Positions 1-5,381 of a stretch of 5,381 bases of DNA are shown piece after piece (the stretch's first letter is position 1; the number at the start of each line of letters is the position of its first letter). The stretch lies in assembly GCA_963663665.2 (NCBI GenBank), contig CAXXKP010000002.1, positions 1 to 5,381 on the forward strand. Direction: 5' to 3'. This DNA comes from SABI01 sp963663665 (lineage in GTDB: Bacteria; Spirochaetota; Spirochaetia; Sphaerochaetales; Sphaerochaetaceae). The position numbers and the translations under genes were made by a program. The notes beneath the pieces are model-generated. The model made no database searches. It was not told where the DNA came from and saw nothing but the letters and a program-made list of their open reading frames with translations.

Positions 1-2
1 CG

Positions 3-254
3 ATAATGATGATAACCCACAAAGTACAATTGTCTGATAGAATTAAACTACAGAACGCCCTCATGTTTGTCTCTGCAATAGATAAAACAATGAAAGAAAA
101 GGATCTCTACAAAACCCATACGATGACTGAACTACTCGACACTTTAGATATAATAAAACGCTATCAGAGCCTAGGTAAAATAGCTCACATAGGAGAAATA
201 ACACTGAAGCAAAGGAAGATATATAAGTACTTTGGCTTCAATACACCTTCCTAG
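3..254 (+). CDS. IS1634-type transposase, C-terminal fragment (5' end outside window)
   Basis: The reading frame is open from the left edge to TAG at 252-254, so this is the tail of a gene that begins outside the window; the ATGs at 6 and 9 are probably internal. About 83 residues are visible. A hydrophobic patch (ALMFVSAID) is followed by MKEKDLYKTHTMTELLDTLD and, near the end, GEITLKQRKIYKYFGF. From memory, this is the usual ending of IS1634-group (IS4 superfamily, DDE) transposases: a helix, a 'tMtELLdeLd.I' segment, then 'GEiTkKQ..iy..lG'. The three catalytic residues would lie upstream and cannot be seen, so I cannot say whether the copy is active. No terminal inverted repeat is obvious after the stop. 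It converges with the lipoprotein gene (405-2027, minus), leaving a 150-nt gap. The family call rests on recalled sequence patterns, not a search. Confidence 0.72.
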   Translation: MMMITHKVQLSDRIKLQNALMFVSAIDKTMKEKDLYKTHTMTELLDTLDIIKRYQSLGKIAHIGEITLKQRKIYKYFGFNTPS

Positions 255-293
255 GTATAATTTCGCGGGAATTCAGTATGTACATATAATTAG

Positions 294-325
294 AAAAATC
301 CACCAGGAAACGCACTCTGGTGGAT
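294..325 (-). terminator. Rho-independent terminator of the lipoprotein gene
   Basis: A perfect 9-bp inverted repeat, ATCCACCAG (298-306) and CTGGTGGAT (317-325), encloses a 10-nt loop. Read on the minus strand, the second arm runs straight into TTTTT (complement of 294-298), the classic terminator arrangement. On the plus strand the hairpin is followed by ATTAAG with no T-run, so it works mainly for minus-strand transcripts. It lies about 80 nt past the stop of the lipoprotein gene, which shows that gene ends its transcript here. Confidence 0.85.
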
Positions 326-404
326 ATTAAGATAATGAAAGGTTTAATATAGCCTATTTATTTTGTAACGGAGGAAGTTTGTTTCATACTGCCCCCTGCT
401 GTTA

Positions 405-2027
405 TTAGTAAGCTCGTATAGGCCTTACACGATGAGACTGGTACCTATCAGTTTCTTTCCTTGATCCATACTCATATCCTTCGTCACCACTTAAATGTGT
501 GCTCATATACCAGGCAAAAGAGTGATCAATAGTAGACGCTGAAGTAAATGAAGAATCAGTAGAGGTCCAATATTCGGATTCTTGGGTGAACTTATATACT
601 TTTTCTGCTTCATCAACGTCATACTCCGTTTTTATAAGGACATTAAACAACAAACCAATTTCATCTCGAGAAGGCAAGAACCAATCATCATATATGACTC
701 CATTCTGCGATTCTATGTAATCTGTACATATCTTTGCGGCCACTGTTCCATCGTTTAACGCGTAATATTCTGTAGGATCTGTGTAGTAATTAGTGCTCTC
801 AATCTCATTTATCAAAGTGTTGTGATATGTGACAATATTCGCAGAGTTGGTGTAGCCTGTTCCTACCGCGATGCCTAACGCAGAGGGAGATATATCTCTA
901 TGCATAACACCCCATTGAACAAGAGGATCTTCGTTGCCATCAGACCAACCATAGGGGGCAGCTTCTAAGTACCTCCAGGTATCGGTTGCATAATCTGGAT
1001 TTTCATAAAATACCCAGCCTCCAGCAGGCCCAATAAACGGAACAAATTTCCAAGCAGCATGGAGTGTTACATTCTCACCGCGAACAAATCCATCCGAGGC
1101 TTCTACAAGTCCACCATTTTCATCACTCCACCCTATAAAGTCATAATGGACCCTAGAGGTAGTAGGAAGTTCACCATATACTTCTCCAGAGGTCACCTCT
1201 TTCGTTAAGAAGGAAGCTGCTGTCCCTCCGTTGGCATCAAAAGATACTGTATAGGTATTTGCAGCCCATATAGCAGTAACATCATGTGCCCCTGAAGTTG
1301 TAACTGTAGTTGTAGGAGTTATCACTTTCTCCTCCTCAAAATTCAAGGTCACCCATTTCACAAAGGTATAGCCTACTCTAGTTACTGTAGGCAGTTCTCC
1401 ATAAAGATCATTATATGGCACAATTTTGGTAGTCGAATCCGATGTAATTCCGTGGTCTAACTTGAAAGTAACTGTGACCCCAATAAAAGTATTCCACCAC
1501 GCATACAGAGTTTGGTCCACAGTGGTAGCAACCAAGGTTTCACTGGTTATCTTGTCTCCATACCCATTGGGTTCGGTAAACCAGCCTTTAAAAACTTTCC
1601 CCTCTTTTGTCGCAGTAGGAAGAGTCCCATATGGTGAACCAAAAGTTACCAACTTGGTATCGGAACTTAAATCGCTGCCTCCTTGGGCATCAAAGGTAAC
1701 GGTTATTACCCCGGTATCCCACCACGCATACAGAGTTTGATCTGCAGTGATATCGACCAAGGTTTCACTGGTTATCTTATCTCCAGACCCATTGGGTTCG
1801 GTAAACCAGCCTTTAAAGACCTTCCCATCTTTTATCGCAGTAGGAAGAGTCCCATACGTTGAACTAAAAGTTACCAACTTGGTATCTGAACTTAAATCGC
1901 TGCCTTCTTGAGCATCAAAGGTAATTGTATATTCAGGTAAAACCATTGGATCATCACAGCTGATGAAAATAGAAAGAATAAGAATAAAAAGAATTACAAC
2001 ACTAGAGACAACTTTGAAAAATTTCAT
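405..2027 (-). CDS. Lipoprotein with four InlB/Listeria-Bacteroides-type repeats and a C-terminal DUF1566 (Lcl_C) domain
   Basis: This 540-residue protein is probably exported and lipid-anchored. Residues 1-24 are a lipoprotein signal: K2 and K5, a hydrophobic core, then IFISC with Cys24 as the likely lipidated residue. Its -3 residue is Phe, a relaxed lipobox as often seen in spirochaetes. Four beta-rich repeats of about 70-75 residues follow at roughly 33-103, 108-178, 184-254 and 259-326. Each has a 'TVTFDAQGG'-like strand, 'YG.LPT', an 'F.GW'-like turn and a closing Trp, which is the pattern of the List_Bact_rpt/Flg_new family. Residues 332-540 fit DUF1566: IGPAGGWVFY, WRYLEAAP, DDWFLPSRDEI (447-457), YWTSTDSS (486-493), AWYM, and the ending RVRPIRAY. 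The domain is thought to be lectin-like; ligand and role are unknown. ATG at 2025-2027 has a ribosome site 5 nt upstream, and a terminator follows at 294-325, so the gene looks monocistronic. It is intact, unlike its neighbours. Domain calls are by pattern recognition. Confidence 0.9.
   Translation of the reverse strand: MKFFKVVSSVVILFILILSIFISCDDPMVLPEYTITFDAQEGSDLSSDTKLVTFSSTYGTLPTAIKDGKVFKGWFTEPNGSGDKITSETLVDITADQTLYAWWDTGVITVTFDAQGGSDLSSDTKLVTFGSPYGTLPTATKEGKVFKGWFTEPNGYGDKITSETLVATTVDQTLYAWWNTFIGVTVTFKLDHGITSDSTTKIVPYNDLYGELPTVTRVGYTFVKWVTLNFEEEKVITPTTTVTTSGAHDVTAIWAANTYTVSFDANGGTAASFLTKEVTSGEVYGELPTTSRVHYDFIGWSDENGGLVEASDGFVRGENVTLHAAWKFVPFIGPAGGWVFYENPDYATDTWRYLEAAPYGWSDGNEDPLVQWGVMHRDISPSALGIAVGTGYTNSANIVTYHNTLINEIESTNYYTDPTEYYALNDGTVAAKICTDYIESQNGVIYDDWFLPSRDEIGLLFNVLIKTEYDVDEAEKVYKFTQESEYWTSTDSSFTSASTIDHSFAWYMSTHLSGDEGYEYGSRKETDRYQSHRVRPIRAY
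1494..1931 (-). repeat. Two tandem 225-bp coding repeats (units 1719-1931 and 1494-1706)
   Basis: The first two stalk repeats of the lipoprotein are copies of one another with a 75-codon period. On the plus strand, stretches such as AAGGTTTCACTGGTTATCTT and ACCCATTGGGTTCGG recur unchanged 225 bp apart. My count by eye gives about 18 differences over roughly 205 aligned bases, so around 90% identity. Repeats three and four align only at motif level. This points to a fairly recent duplication, or gene conversion between these two units. The array could gain or lose units by recombination. Confidence 0.92.
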
Positions 2028-2032
2028 GGGAA

Positions 2033-2039
2033 CCCCTTT
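2033..2039 (-). promoter_or_regulatory. Ribosome binding site of the lipoprotein gene
   Basis: On the minus strand AAAGGGG stands 5 nt before ATG (2025-2027), inside an A/G-rich leader. This supports the chosen start, as does the signal peptide that begins immediately there. I could not pick a convincing -35/-10 pair in the AT-rich 110 nt upstream. Confidence 0.7.
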
Positions 2040-2141
2040 TTTATACGATTCATTATTAATACAGAAAAAATATTAGCTAACTAGAGAGAAAAAAATCTTT
2101 AGTTCAATTATTTCAAATTTCACAAGATTTTCTAAACAGAT

Positions 2142-2171
2142 AAAAAATACAAAGGCCCCAGGAAAAGGGCC
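2142..2171 (-). terminator. Possible minus-strand terminator upstream of the lipoprotein gene
   Basis: GGCCC (2154-2158) and GGGCC (2167-2171) form a 5-bp all-GC stem around an 8-nt loop. On the minus strand it is followed by TTTGTATTTTTT (complement of 2142-2153). The stem is short and the T-run interrupted, so strength is doubtful. It would separate the lipoprotein transcript from the IS3 remnant to its right. The plus-strand side has no T-run. Confidence 0.45.
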
Positions 2172-2233
2172 CCAAATAATTATTGATAATTATAAACTAC
2201 ACGTAATCAAAAAGGATTAGCACAATTTTTTAT

Positions 2234-2553
2234 CTATTTGTATTGTAAAGCGAGGCATTTGATAAAGTCAATGAACTTATCATGTAAATTTGCGTACCAT
2301 TCAAATCATCTGGAGTCATAATTCCATGAGTAGTTTGAGGCCTAAGGTTATTATACTACTCAATAAAAGCATTTATTCCGTCTTTTGAATAATATTTAGA
2401 TTAATATTCTTTTATGTAGATTCCTCAATATTTTAAGATTTGCCAAAATAAATCAATAACTCGATTATCTAATACTCTTCTTTGTCCTTTCATGCTGAAT
2501 TTAGCTCCAGATTCGTTCATTATCGTCCTGTGGGTTTTTAACGTATAAGGACT
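2234..2553 (-). pseudogene. IS3-family transposase (OrfB/integrase core), decayed C-terminal part
   Basis: The minus-strand frame reads GSPYTLKTHRTIMNESGAKF, then SMKGQRRVLDN, VIDLFWQILKY, stop, GIYIKEY, stop, KDGINAFIE, stop, YNNLRPQTTHGIMTPDDL. This follows the rve-type core of IS3 transposases piece by piece: 'GSQYTS', 'SMdGkGRaLDN', 'iERFWrtLKYEdiYLkdY', 'YN..RPHqaLGy.TPdev'. In-frame stops are TGA at 2425-2427, TAA at 2401-2403 and TAG at 2356-2358. After TPDDL a second frame continues sensibly (WYANLHDKFIDFIKCLALQY) to TAG at 2234-2236, so there is also a frameshift. The third catalytic residue of the DDE triad, normally Glu in 'iERFW', is Asp here (codon at 2452-2454). The first two acidic residues and OrfA are not visible. 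The element is certainly inactive. No terminal repeats were identified. Confidence 0.8.
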
Positions 2554-2593
2554 ACCACCCAGCAAGTGGTTAAAAAGTGGTAACAGTAATACC

Positions 2594-2752
2594 TCAAATG
2601 ATTTCTAAAAAGTCAGATTCACTTTCTTCTACAAAAGCATTAGAAATAACTATTAAACAAATAGATATTTCCTTTTCTGAGCCCGATAAGACCAATGCCT
2701 CGATATGTGGTAAGTCTCTTATATTTAAGTATTTTATAAAAATCAGACCTGT
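2594..2752 (-). other. Unrecognised remnant frame, about 52 codons
   Basis: Between two stops (TAA at 2753-2755, TGA at 2594-2596) the minus strand reads a plausible protein segment including IRDLPHIEALVLSGSEKEIS, then ICLIVISNAF and EESESDFLEII. It has no ATG start and no ribosome site, and its upstream end runs into the terminator hairpin at 2738-2772. The composition (acidic, amphipathic, few rare codons) looks more like decayed coding DNA than chance, but I do not recognise the family. The opposite strand has an overlapping frame of similar length beginning at a GTG; it also lacks a ribosome site and looks like its shadow. Confidence 0.3.
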
Positions 2753-2772
2753 TTATTTTCAGAAACAGGCCT
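2738..2772 (-). terminator. Rho-independent terminator downstream of the broken exported-protein gene
   Basis: AGACCTGTTT (2745-2754) and AAACAGGCCT (2763-2772) pair with one mismatch, giving a stem of 9 pairs around an 8-nt loop. On the minus strand the hairpin is followed by GA and then TTTTT (complement of 2738-2742). It lies about 145 nt past the stop at 2916-2918 and is the natural end of that transcript. Its survival shows the leftward unit once had a proper 3' end here. Confidence 0.75.
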
Positions 2773-2915
2773 TTAAAACTAACTGACACTTAGGTAAAAA
2801 GGATGGTAAAGAATCATTTTTAAATTCATCGCGAATTATGTTTTATACGTAAATGTCACGCCCATTCACTTTTAATTCAAATGCATCTTTTCGTAATTGC
2901 AGTTACATCTTACTA
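2773..2915 (-). other. Non-coding stretch with a possible decayed short frame
   Basis: No intact gene is present. On the minus strand ATG (2906-2908) is followed at once by TAA. The same frame then reads LQLRKDAFELKVNGRDIYV, a second TAA (2843-2845), then NIIRDEFKNDSLPSFLPKCQ before ending at TGA (2759-2761) inside the terminator. The text is protein-like, so it may be the wreck of a small gene following the exported-protein gene. I do not recognise it, and chance cannot be excluded. Confidence 0.25.
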
Positions 2916-4179
2916 TCATTTAATCAAGTATGGACATGCAGGAACAAATCCTTCATCACTTGTTTCATAAGCCATTATATAACTTATTCCGGTCTCAAGT
3001 TCACATGAAGCTTTAGTTGATGAACCATTCATAATTACATTGTCACTTTGTCTAATAATAACACAATCGTTATAATCTACGATCATGTAAGCTCCAGCTT
3101 CAGAAAGATTAAATTCACAAGTCTTGTAATCAATACTATTTATAGTTTCTTGAGACCAGTTGGAGGCCATACCTTCTCCCACTTGTATCAAATCATAATC
3201 AAGTGTTTCTATCCAAAAATTGAAAAGATATTCACAATCATTGTAACCAAGGTCATCAAAACTAAAACCTGTTATTGTTTCAAACCCTTCGATTGTACGC
3301 CCATCCTCCGGTCTATCTTCAGTAGGTTCATGTGAGAGTTGCCCAATATATGAATTATCATCAACCAGACGATAATAATCCCAAAAATTATTTTAATCGG
3401 TAGGTTCATAAGTTAGTGACTTCAACAAGGCCTCTTTCGCAATTACATCTTCAATAATTACATCATCGAAAGTTCCAGTGGCAACAAATTTCTCATCACC
3501 AGTCAATTCATCTGATGCATCGCTGACGGGGAAAGTATTTCCAAAAACGAAATCCTTTGCACCCCAAATTTTAGTATTTGTACGTCTAGGATAAAAAATC
3601 AGTGTTCTTGTGATACTACCAATCTGCTCTTCAATATTGTCTCCAAAATATAATTCTCCATTTGCCACAAATTCAAGCTGATTGTTATGATCATTCATTT
3701 TTATAGAACCATTCTCTATCAGATAGATACCGTACATAAGACCATAGGGATCGAACAGAATATATTGCTTATAATCAAAATCATATCATCATTTAATATT
3801 ATAATAATCTTTCCAGTATCTGCTCCGAGGTCAAATATGAATTTAATATCCTTTGATTCTTCTTCAAATACTACAGTAGCTAGAAATTCTTCACCAAAAA
3901 AATTTATGGATATCTCAGGGGACAAGTTTTCAGGGTTAGGATTTTCTATAAAATGTGTAAGCTGAGGTAGGAAGAAATTTCCATACATATCAGATTGAAA
4001 CTCATCACCATAGGAAGTAATTACAAAGGTTCGTGAAGAGTCTGTTATCTCAAATCCTGGGAGGTAATCAAAAGTTCTAGTTGAAGTATCTCCTGTATCA
4101 AAAAAAAGAGAAAACCACTGAAAGCTAAGATTATTACTTGGGAAAAAGCTAACGCTAATATAATGCATTTTTGTTTCAT
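2916..4179 (-). pseudogene. Exported protein of unknown family, broken by two frame changes and one stop
   Basis: Three short minus-strand frames join into one protein of about 421 residues. The start is ATG 4177-4179 (MKQKCIILALAFSQVIILAF), a signal peptide or N-terminal anchor, with ribosome site GGAAAGGA 6 nt upstream; an in-phase body ATG at 4196-4198 has no such site. At a T8 run (4100-4107) the signal frame would leave the body and stop at 4045-4047. One extra T, or a -1 shift, joins it to FDTGDTSTRTFDYLPGFE. The body runs to GKIIIILNDD. A second -1 change near 3785-3794 is needed to enter YDFDYKQYILFDPYGLMYG. That frame meets a single TAA (3393-3395, after YEPTD) and continues without another stop (NNFWDYYRLVDDNSYIGQL) to TGA at 2916-2918. 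The product is acidic and aromatic-rich, with beta-strand-like alternation; I recognise no domain. The C-terminal part (FNLSEAGAYMIVDY ... LETGISYIMAYE) faintly recalls PPC-type beta-sandwiches, a weak guess. A terminator follows at 2738-2772. Confidence 0.72.
4100..4107 (-). repeat. T8 homopolymer at the signal/body junction of the exported-protein pseudogene
   Basis: Eight As on the plus strand give CTC TTTTTTTT GAT on the coding strand. In the start frame this reads TTT TTT TTG and leads to a stop 44 codons after the ATG. A run of nine, or a -1 slip on the U UUU UUU heptamer it contains, restores the body frame. Runs of this kind can change length by slipped-strand replication or allow transcriptional slippage. 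Confidence 0.6.
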
Positions 4180-4185
4180 TTAAAA

Positions 4186-4193
4186 TCCTTTCC
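4186..4193 (-). promoter_or_regulatory. Ribosome binding site deciding the start of the exported-protein gene
   Basis: GGAAAGGA on the minus strand ends 6 nt before ATG at 4177-4179. The other candidate start, ATG at 4196-4198, has only TGTTAA before it and would place this site inside the coding region. The site, together with the signal-like sequence after 4177, is the main reason to move the start and to see the T8 run as a frame break. Confidence 0.7.
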
Positions 4194-4234
4194 AGCATTT
4201 AACATCGCGCGCGGTAAAGTAATAAGTGCAAGTG

Positions 4235-4255
4235 TTAACTAAGGAAATTAGTTAA
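4235..4255. repeat. Perfect 8-bp inverted repeat between divergent genes
   Basis: TTAACTAA (4235-4242) and TTAGTTAA (4248-4255) form a perfect palindrome around GGAAA. It lies about 56 nt upstream of the start codon at 4177-4179 (minus) and 120 nt upstream of the IS30 transposase start (plus). No T-run follows on either strand, so it is not a terminator. It could be an operator or a chance AT-rich palindrome. A short CG-rich run (CGCGCGCG, 4205-4212) lies between it and the minus-strand gene. No clear promoter was found. Confidence 0.4.
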
Positions 4256-4374
4256 ACAACTACACTTTTATTAGTACCAAAATGAACTGTCCGCCTAAAA
4301 ACGGAATAAAAAGGAAAGTCCCACAGACTTCTGCTACAATGGGTTTACCACAACTCAACAGTAGCGAGGTATCT

Positions 4375-5381
4375 ATGGGACGAGATAAGCTTAACATAAA
4401 AAATACGTGTAGGAGAACTCATTTTTCCTGAGGAGAACGATTAATATTGCAAAACTACTACAATGGGGCAAATACATATAAAAAAATAAAAAGTCCAACA
4501 CTATTAGGCAAGTTATTCGGTAAGAATGAAAGAACTATACGCAGGGAGTTACATCGAGGGAAGGTTGAACATCTAAATACGCACCTCGAATCAATCATAG
4601 AATATAATGCTGAATATGCCCAAGCAGCAACTGAAGATAACTATAGTCATTGAGGTCCTGAATTAAAGATAGGTATGGACTGGGTTTTAGTGAATAAGGT
4701 TTCTCTTATGATTAAGGAGTATCATTATAGCCCCTATGCTGTTGTTCAGCATTTCAATTGAACAGGATGGCCACGTGATACAAGGATCTGTGAAAAGACA
4801 ATCTACAACTATATAGATCTAGGAATCATTTCTGATGTAAGTGAAAAGGATTTACTTTATGGTGGTAAACGTCGTAAGCCATTAGGCAAACCAAGGAAGC
4901 ATTCCAGAGCTATGAATGCTTCTCGAACAATAGATAAACGCCCTGTAGAAGCTAACAAGAGAGCTGTAGTTGGACACTGGGAGATGGATACAGTGTAGGA
5001 GCTTCTCCAGAGTGTCTATTAACCCTCACAGAACGTAAGCTGAGAGTAGAGATAGTAAGAAAGATTCCGAACAGGACCGCCGGTTCAGTTACAGCTGAAA
5101 TTGATAAATTAGAGAGACAAATAGGAGCATCTTTATTCAAAAAACTCTTCCTAAGTATTTCCTGACAATGGTTCTGAATTTTCTGATGCTGAGGGATTAG
5201 AAAGATCAGTAGTGTCTAATTCACAAAGGACACAACTATATTTTGCTGATCCTTATAGCTCTTTCGAAAGATGGTCTAATGAGAATCATAATGGAATAAT
5301 AAGAAGATTCATCCCTAAAAGTAGTGATATAGGATTAGAAAAAAAGAACTCGATTAGAAAGATTCAAGATTGGATGAATAC
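4375..5381 (+). pseudogene. IS30-family transposase, broken (3' end outside window)
   Basis: ATG 4375 (MGRDKLNIKNTCRRTHFS) has GAGG 5 nt upstream. The frame then crosses TGA at 4429, 4651 and 4759. It contains an N-terminal helix-turn-helix part (LLGKLFGKNERTIRRELHRG), TRICEKTIYNYI, and a basic segment ending in GHWEMDTV, where Asp (4987-4989) is the first DDE residue. TAG at 4996 follows a -1 shift, probably with loss of a few codons of the usual 'VGGK' loop. The text resumes as VGASPECLLTLTERKLRVEI in the shifted frame to TGA 5163-5165. From 5161 the first frame returns: PDNGSEF with the second Asp (5164-5166), LYFADPYSSFER, and NENHNGIIRRFIPK with the catalytic Glu (5281-5283), open to the window end. 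This order is that of IS30 transposases. All three catalytic residues remain, but the five lesions make it inactive. A Trp (5272-5274) sits where I recall Gly in 'ERGSNEN'. The left IS end should lie upstream, perhaps within 4280-4320; no inverted repeat could be fixed. Confidence 0.88.

Noticed and set aside
405..1035. Diversity-generating retroelement target in the DUF1566 domain
   Set aside because: Lectin-like C-termini can be such targets, but no reverse transcriptase or template repeat is visible in this window.
1426..1740. Plus-strand open frame of about 104 codons within the lipoprotein gene
   Set aside because: It lies opposite the repeat region and owes its length to that composition. 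It has no ribosome site and no recognisable motif.
2040..2141. Promoter of the lipoprotein gene
   Set aside because: Several AT-rich candidates exist, but none gives a good -35/-10 pair with 16-18 nt spacing, so none is annotated.
2577..2786. Plus-strand open frame starting with GTG
   Set aside because: No ribosome site, runs through a minus-strand terminator hairpin, and the opposite strand reads more protein-like text.
3048..3965. Plus-strand open frames at 3048-3335 and 3687-3965
   Set aside because: Both are antisense to the joined exported-protein text, with no start signals of their own.
4296..4312. Short inverted repeat TCCG ... CGGA near the likely IS30 left end
   Set aside because: Only four pairs; too short to call a terminator or an IS terminal repeat without seeing the right end.
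4952..5140. Minus-strand open frame opposite the IS30 transposase
   Set aside because: It overlaps the clear plus-strand IS30 motifs, so it is a shadow frame.
4375..5381. TGA read as tryptophan
   Set aside because: The other remnants also contain TAA and TAG stops, and the sites do not appear to be Trp in the family as I recall it. Ordinary decay explains them.

Overview
The window is an AT-rich stretch of accessory bacterial DNA (by eye clearly above 60% A+T). It holds one intact gene, one broken secreted-protein gene and remnants of three unrelated insertion-sequence families. The intact gene encodes a lipoprotein with InlB/Listeria-Bacteroides-type repeats followed by a DUF1566 (Lcl_C) domain. 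This architecture is frequent in Spirochaetota (for example Sphaerochaeta/Spirochaeta-like genomes), and the IS1634-like and IS30-like sequences also fit that group. The assignment is inference from gene content; no marker gene is present.

Layout, left to right. Positions 3-254 (+) are the C-terminus of an IS1634-type transposase that runs in from the left edge. A minus-strand terminator at 294-325 closes the lipoprotein gene, 405-2027 (-), which has a good ribosome binding site, a lipobox and two almost identical 225-bp tandem repeats. A second, weaker minus-strand hairpin at 2142-2171 lies upstream of it. Positions 2234-2553 (-) are the decayed C-terminal half of an IS3-family transposase, with three stops and a frameshift. 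Positions 2594-2915 hold two short, stop-ridden reading frames that I cannot name, and a good minus-strand terminator at 2738-2772.

Positions 2916-4179 (-) look like several small ORFs but are best read as one former gene of about 421 codons for an exported protein of unknown family. It is broken by a frame change at a T8 run just after the signal-like segment, a second -1 shift near 3785-3794, and one in-frame TAA at 3393-3395. Positions 4375-5381 (+) are an IS30-family transposase with three in-frame TGA codons and two frameshifts, running off the right edge.

The only gene likely to make a full product is the lipoprotein. It probably sits outside the cytoplasm and carries a beta-rich stalk (the repeats) that displays a lectin-like C-terminal domain. 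The surrounding DNA looks like an IS landing zone under weak selection. I see no complete novel multi-gene system. The most interesting item is the exported-protein gene, whose T8 run sits at the signal/body junction and would be a plausible frame switch if intact alleles exist. The second is the recent tandem duplication in the lipoprotein.
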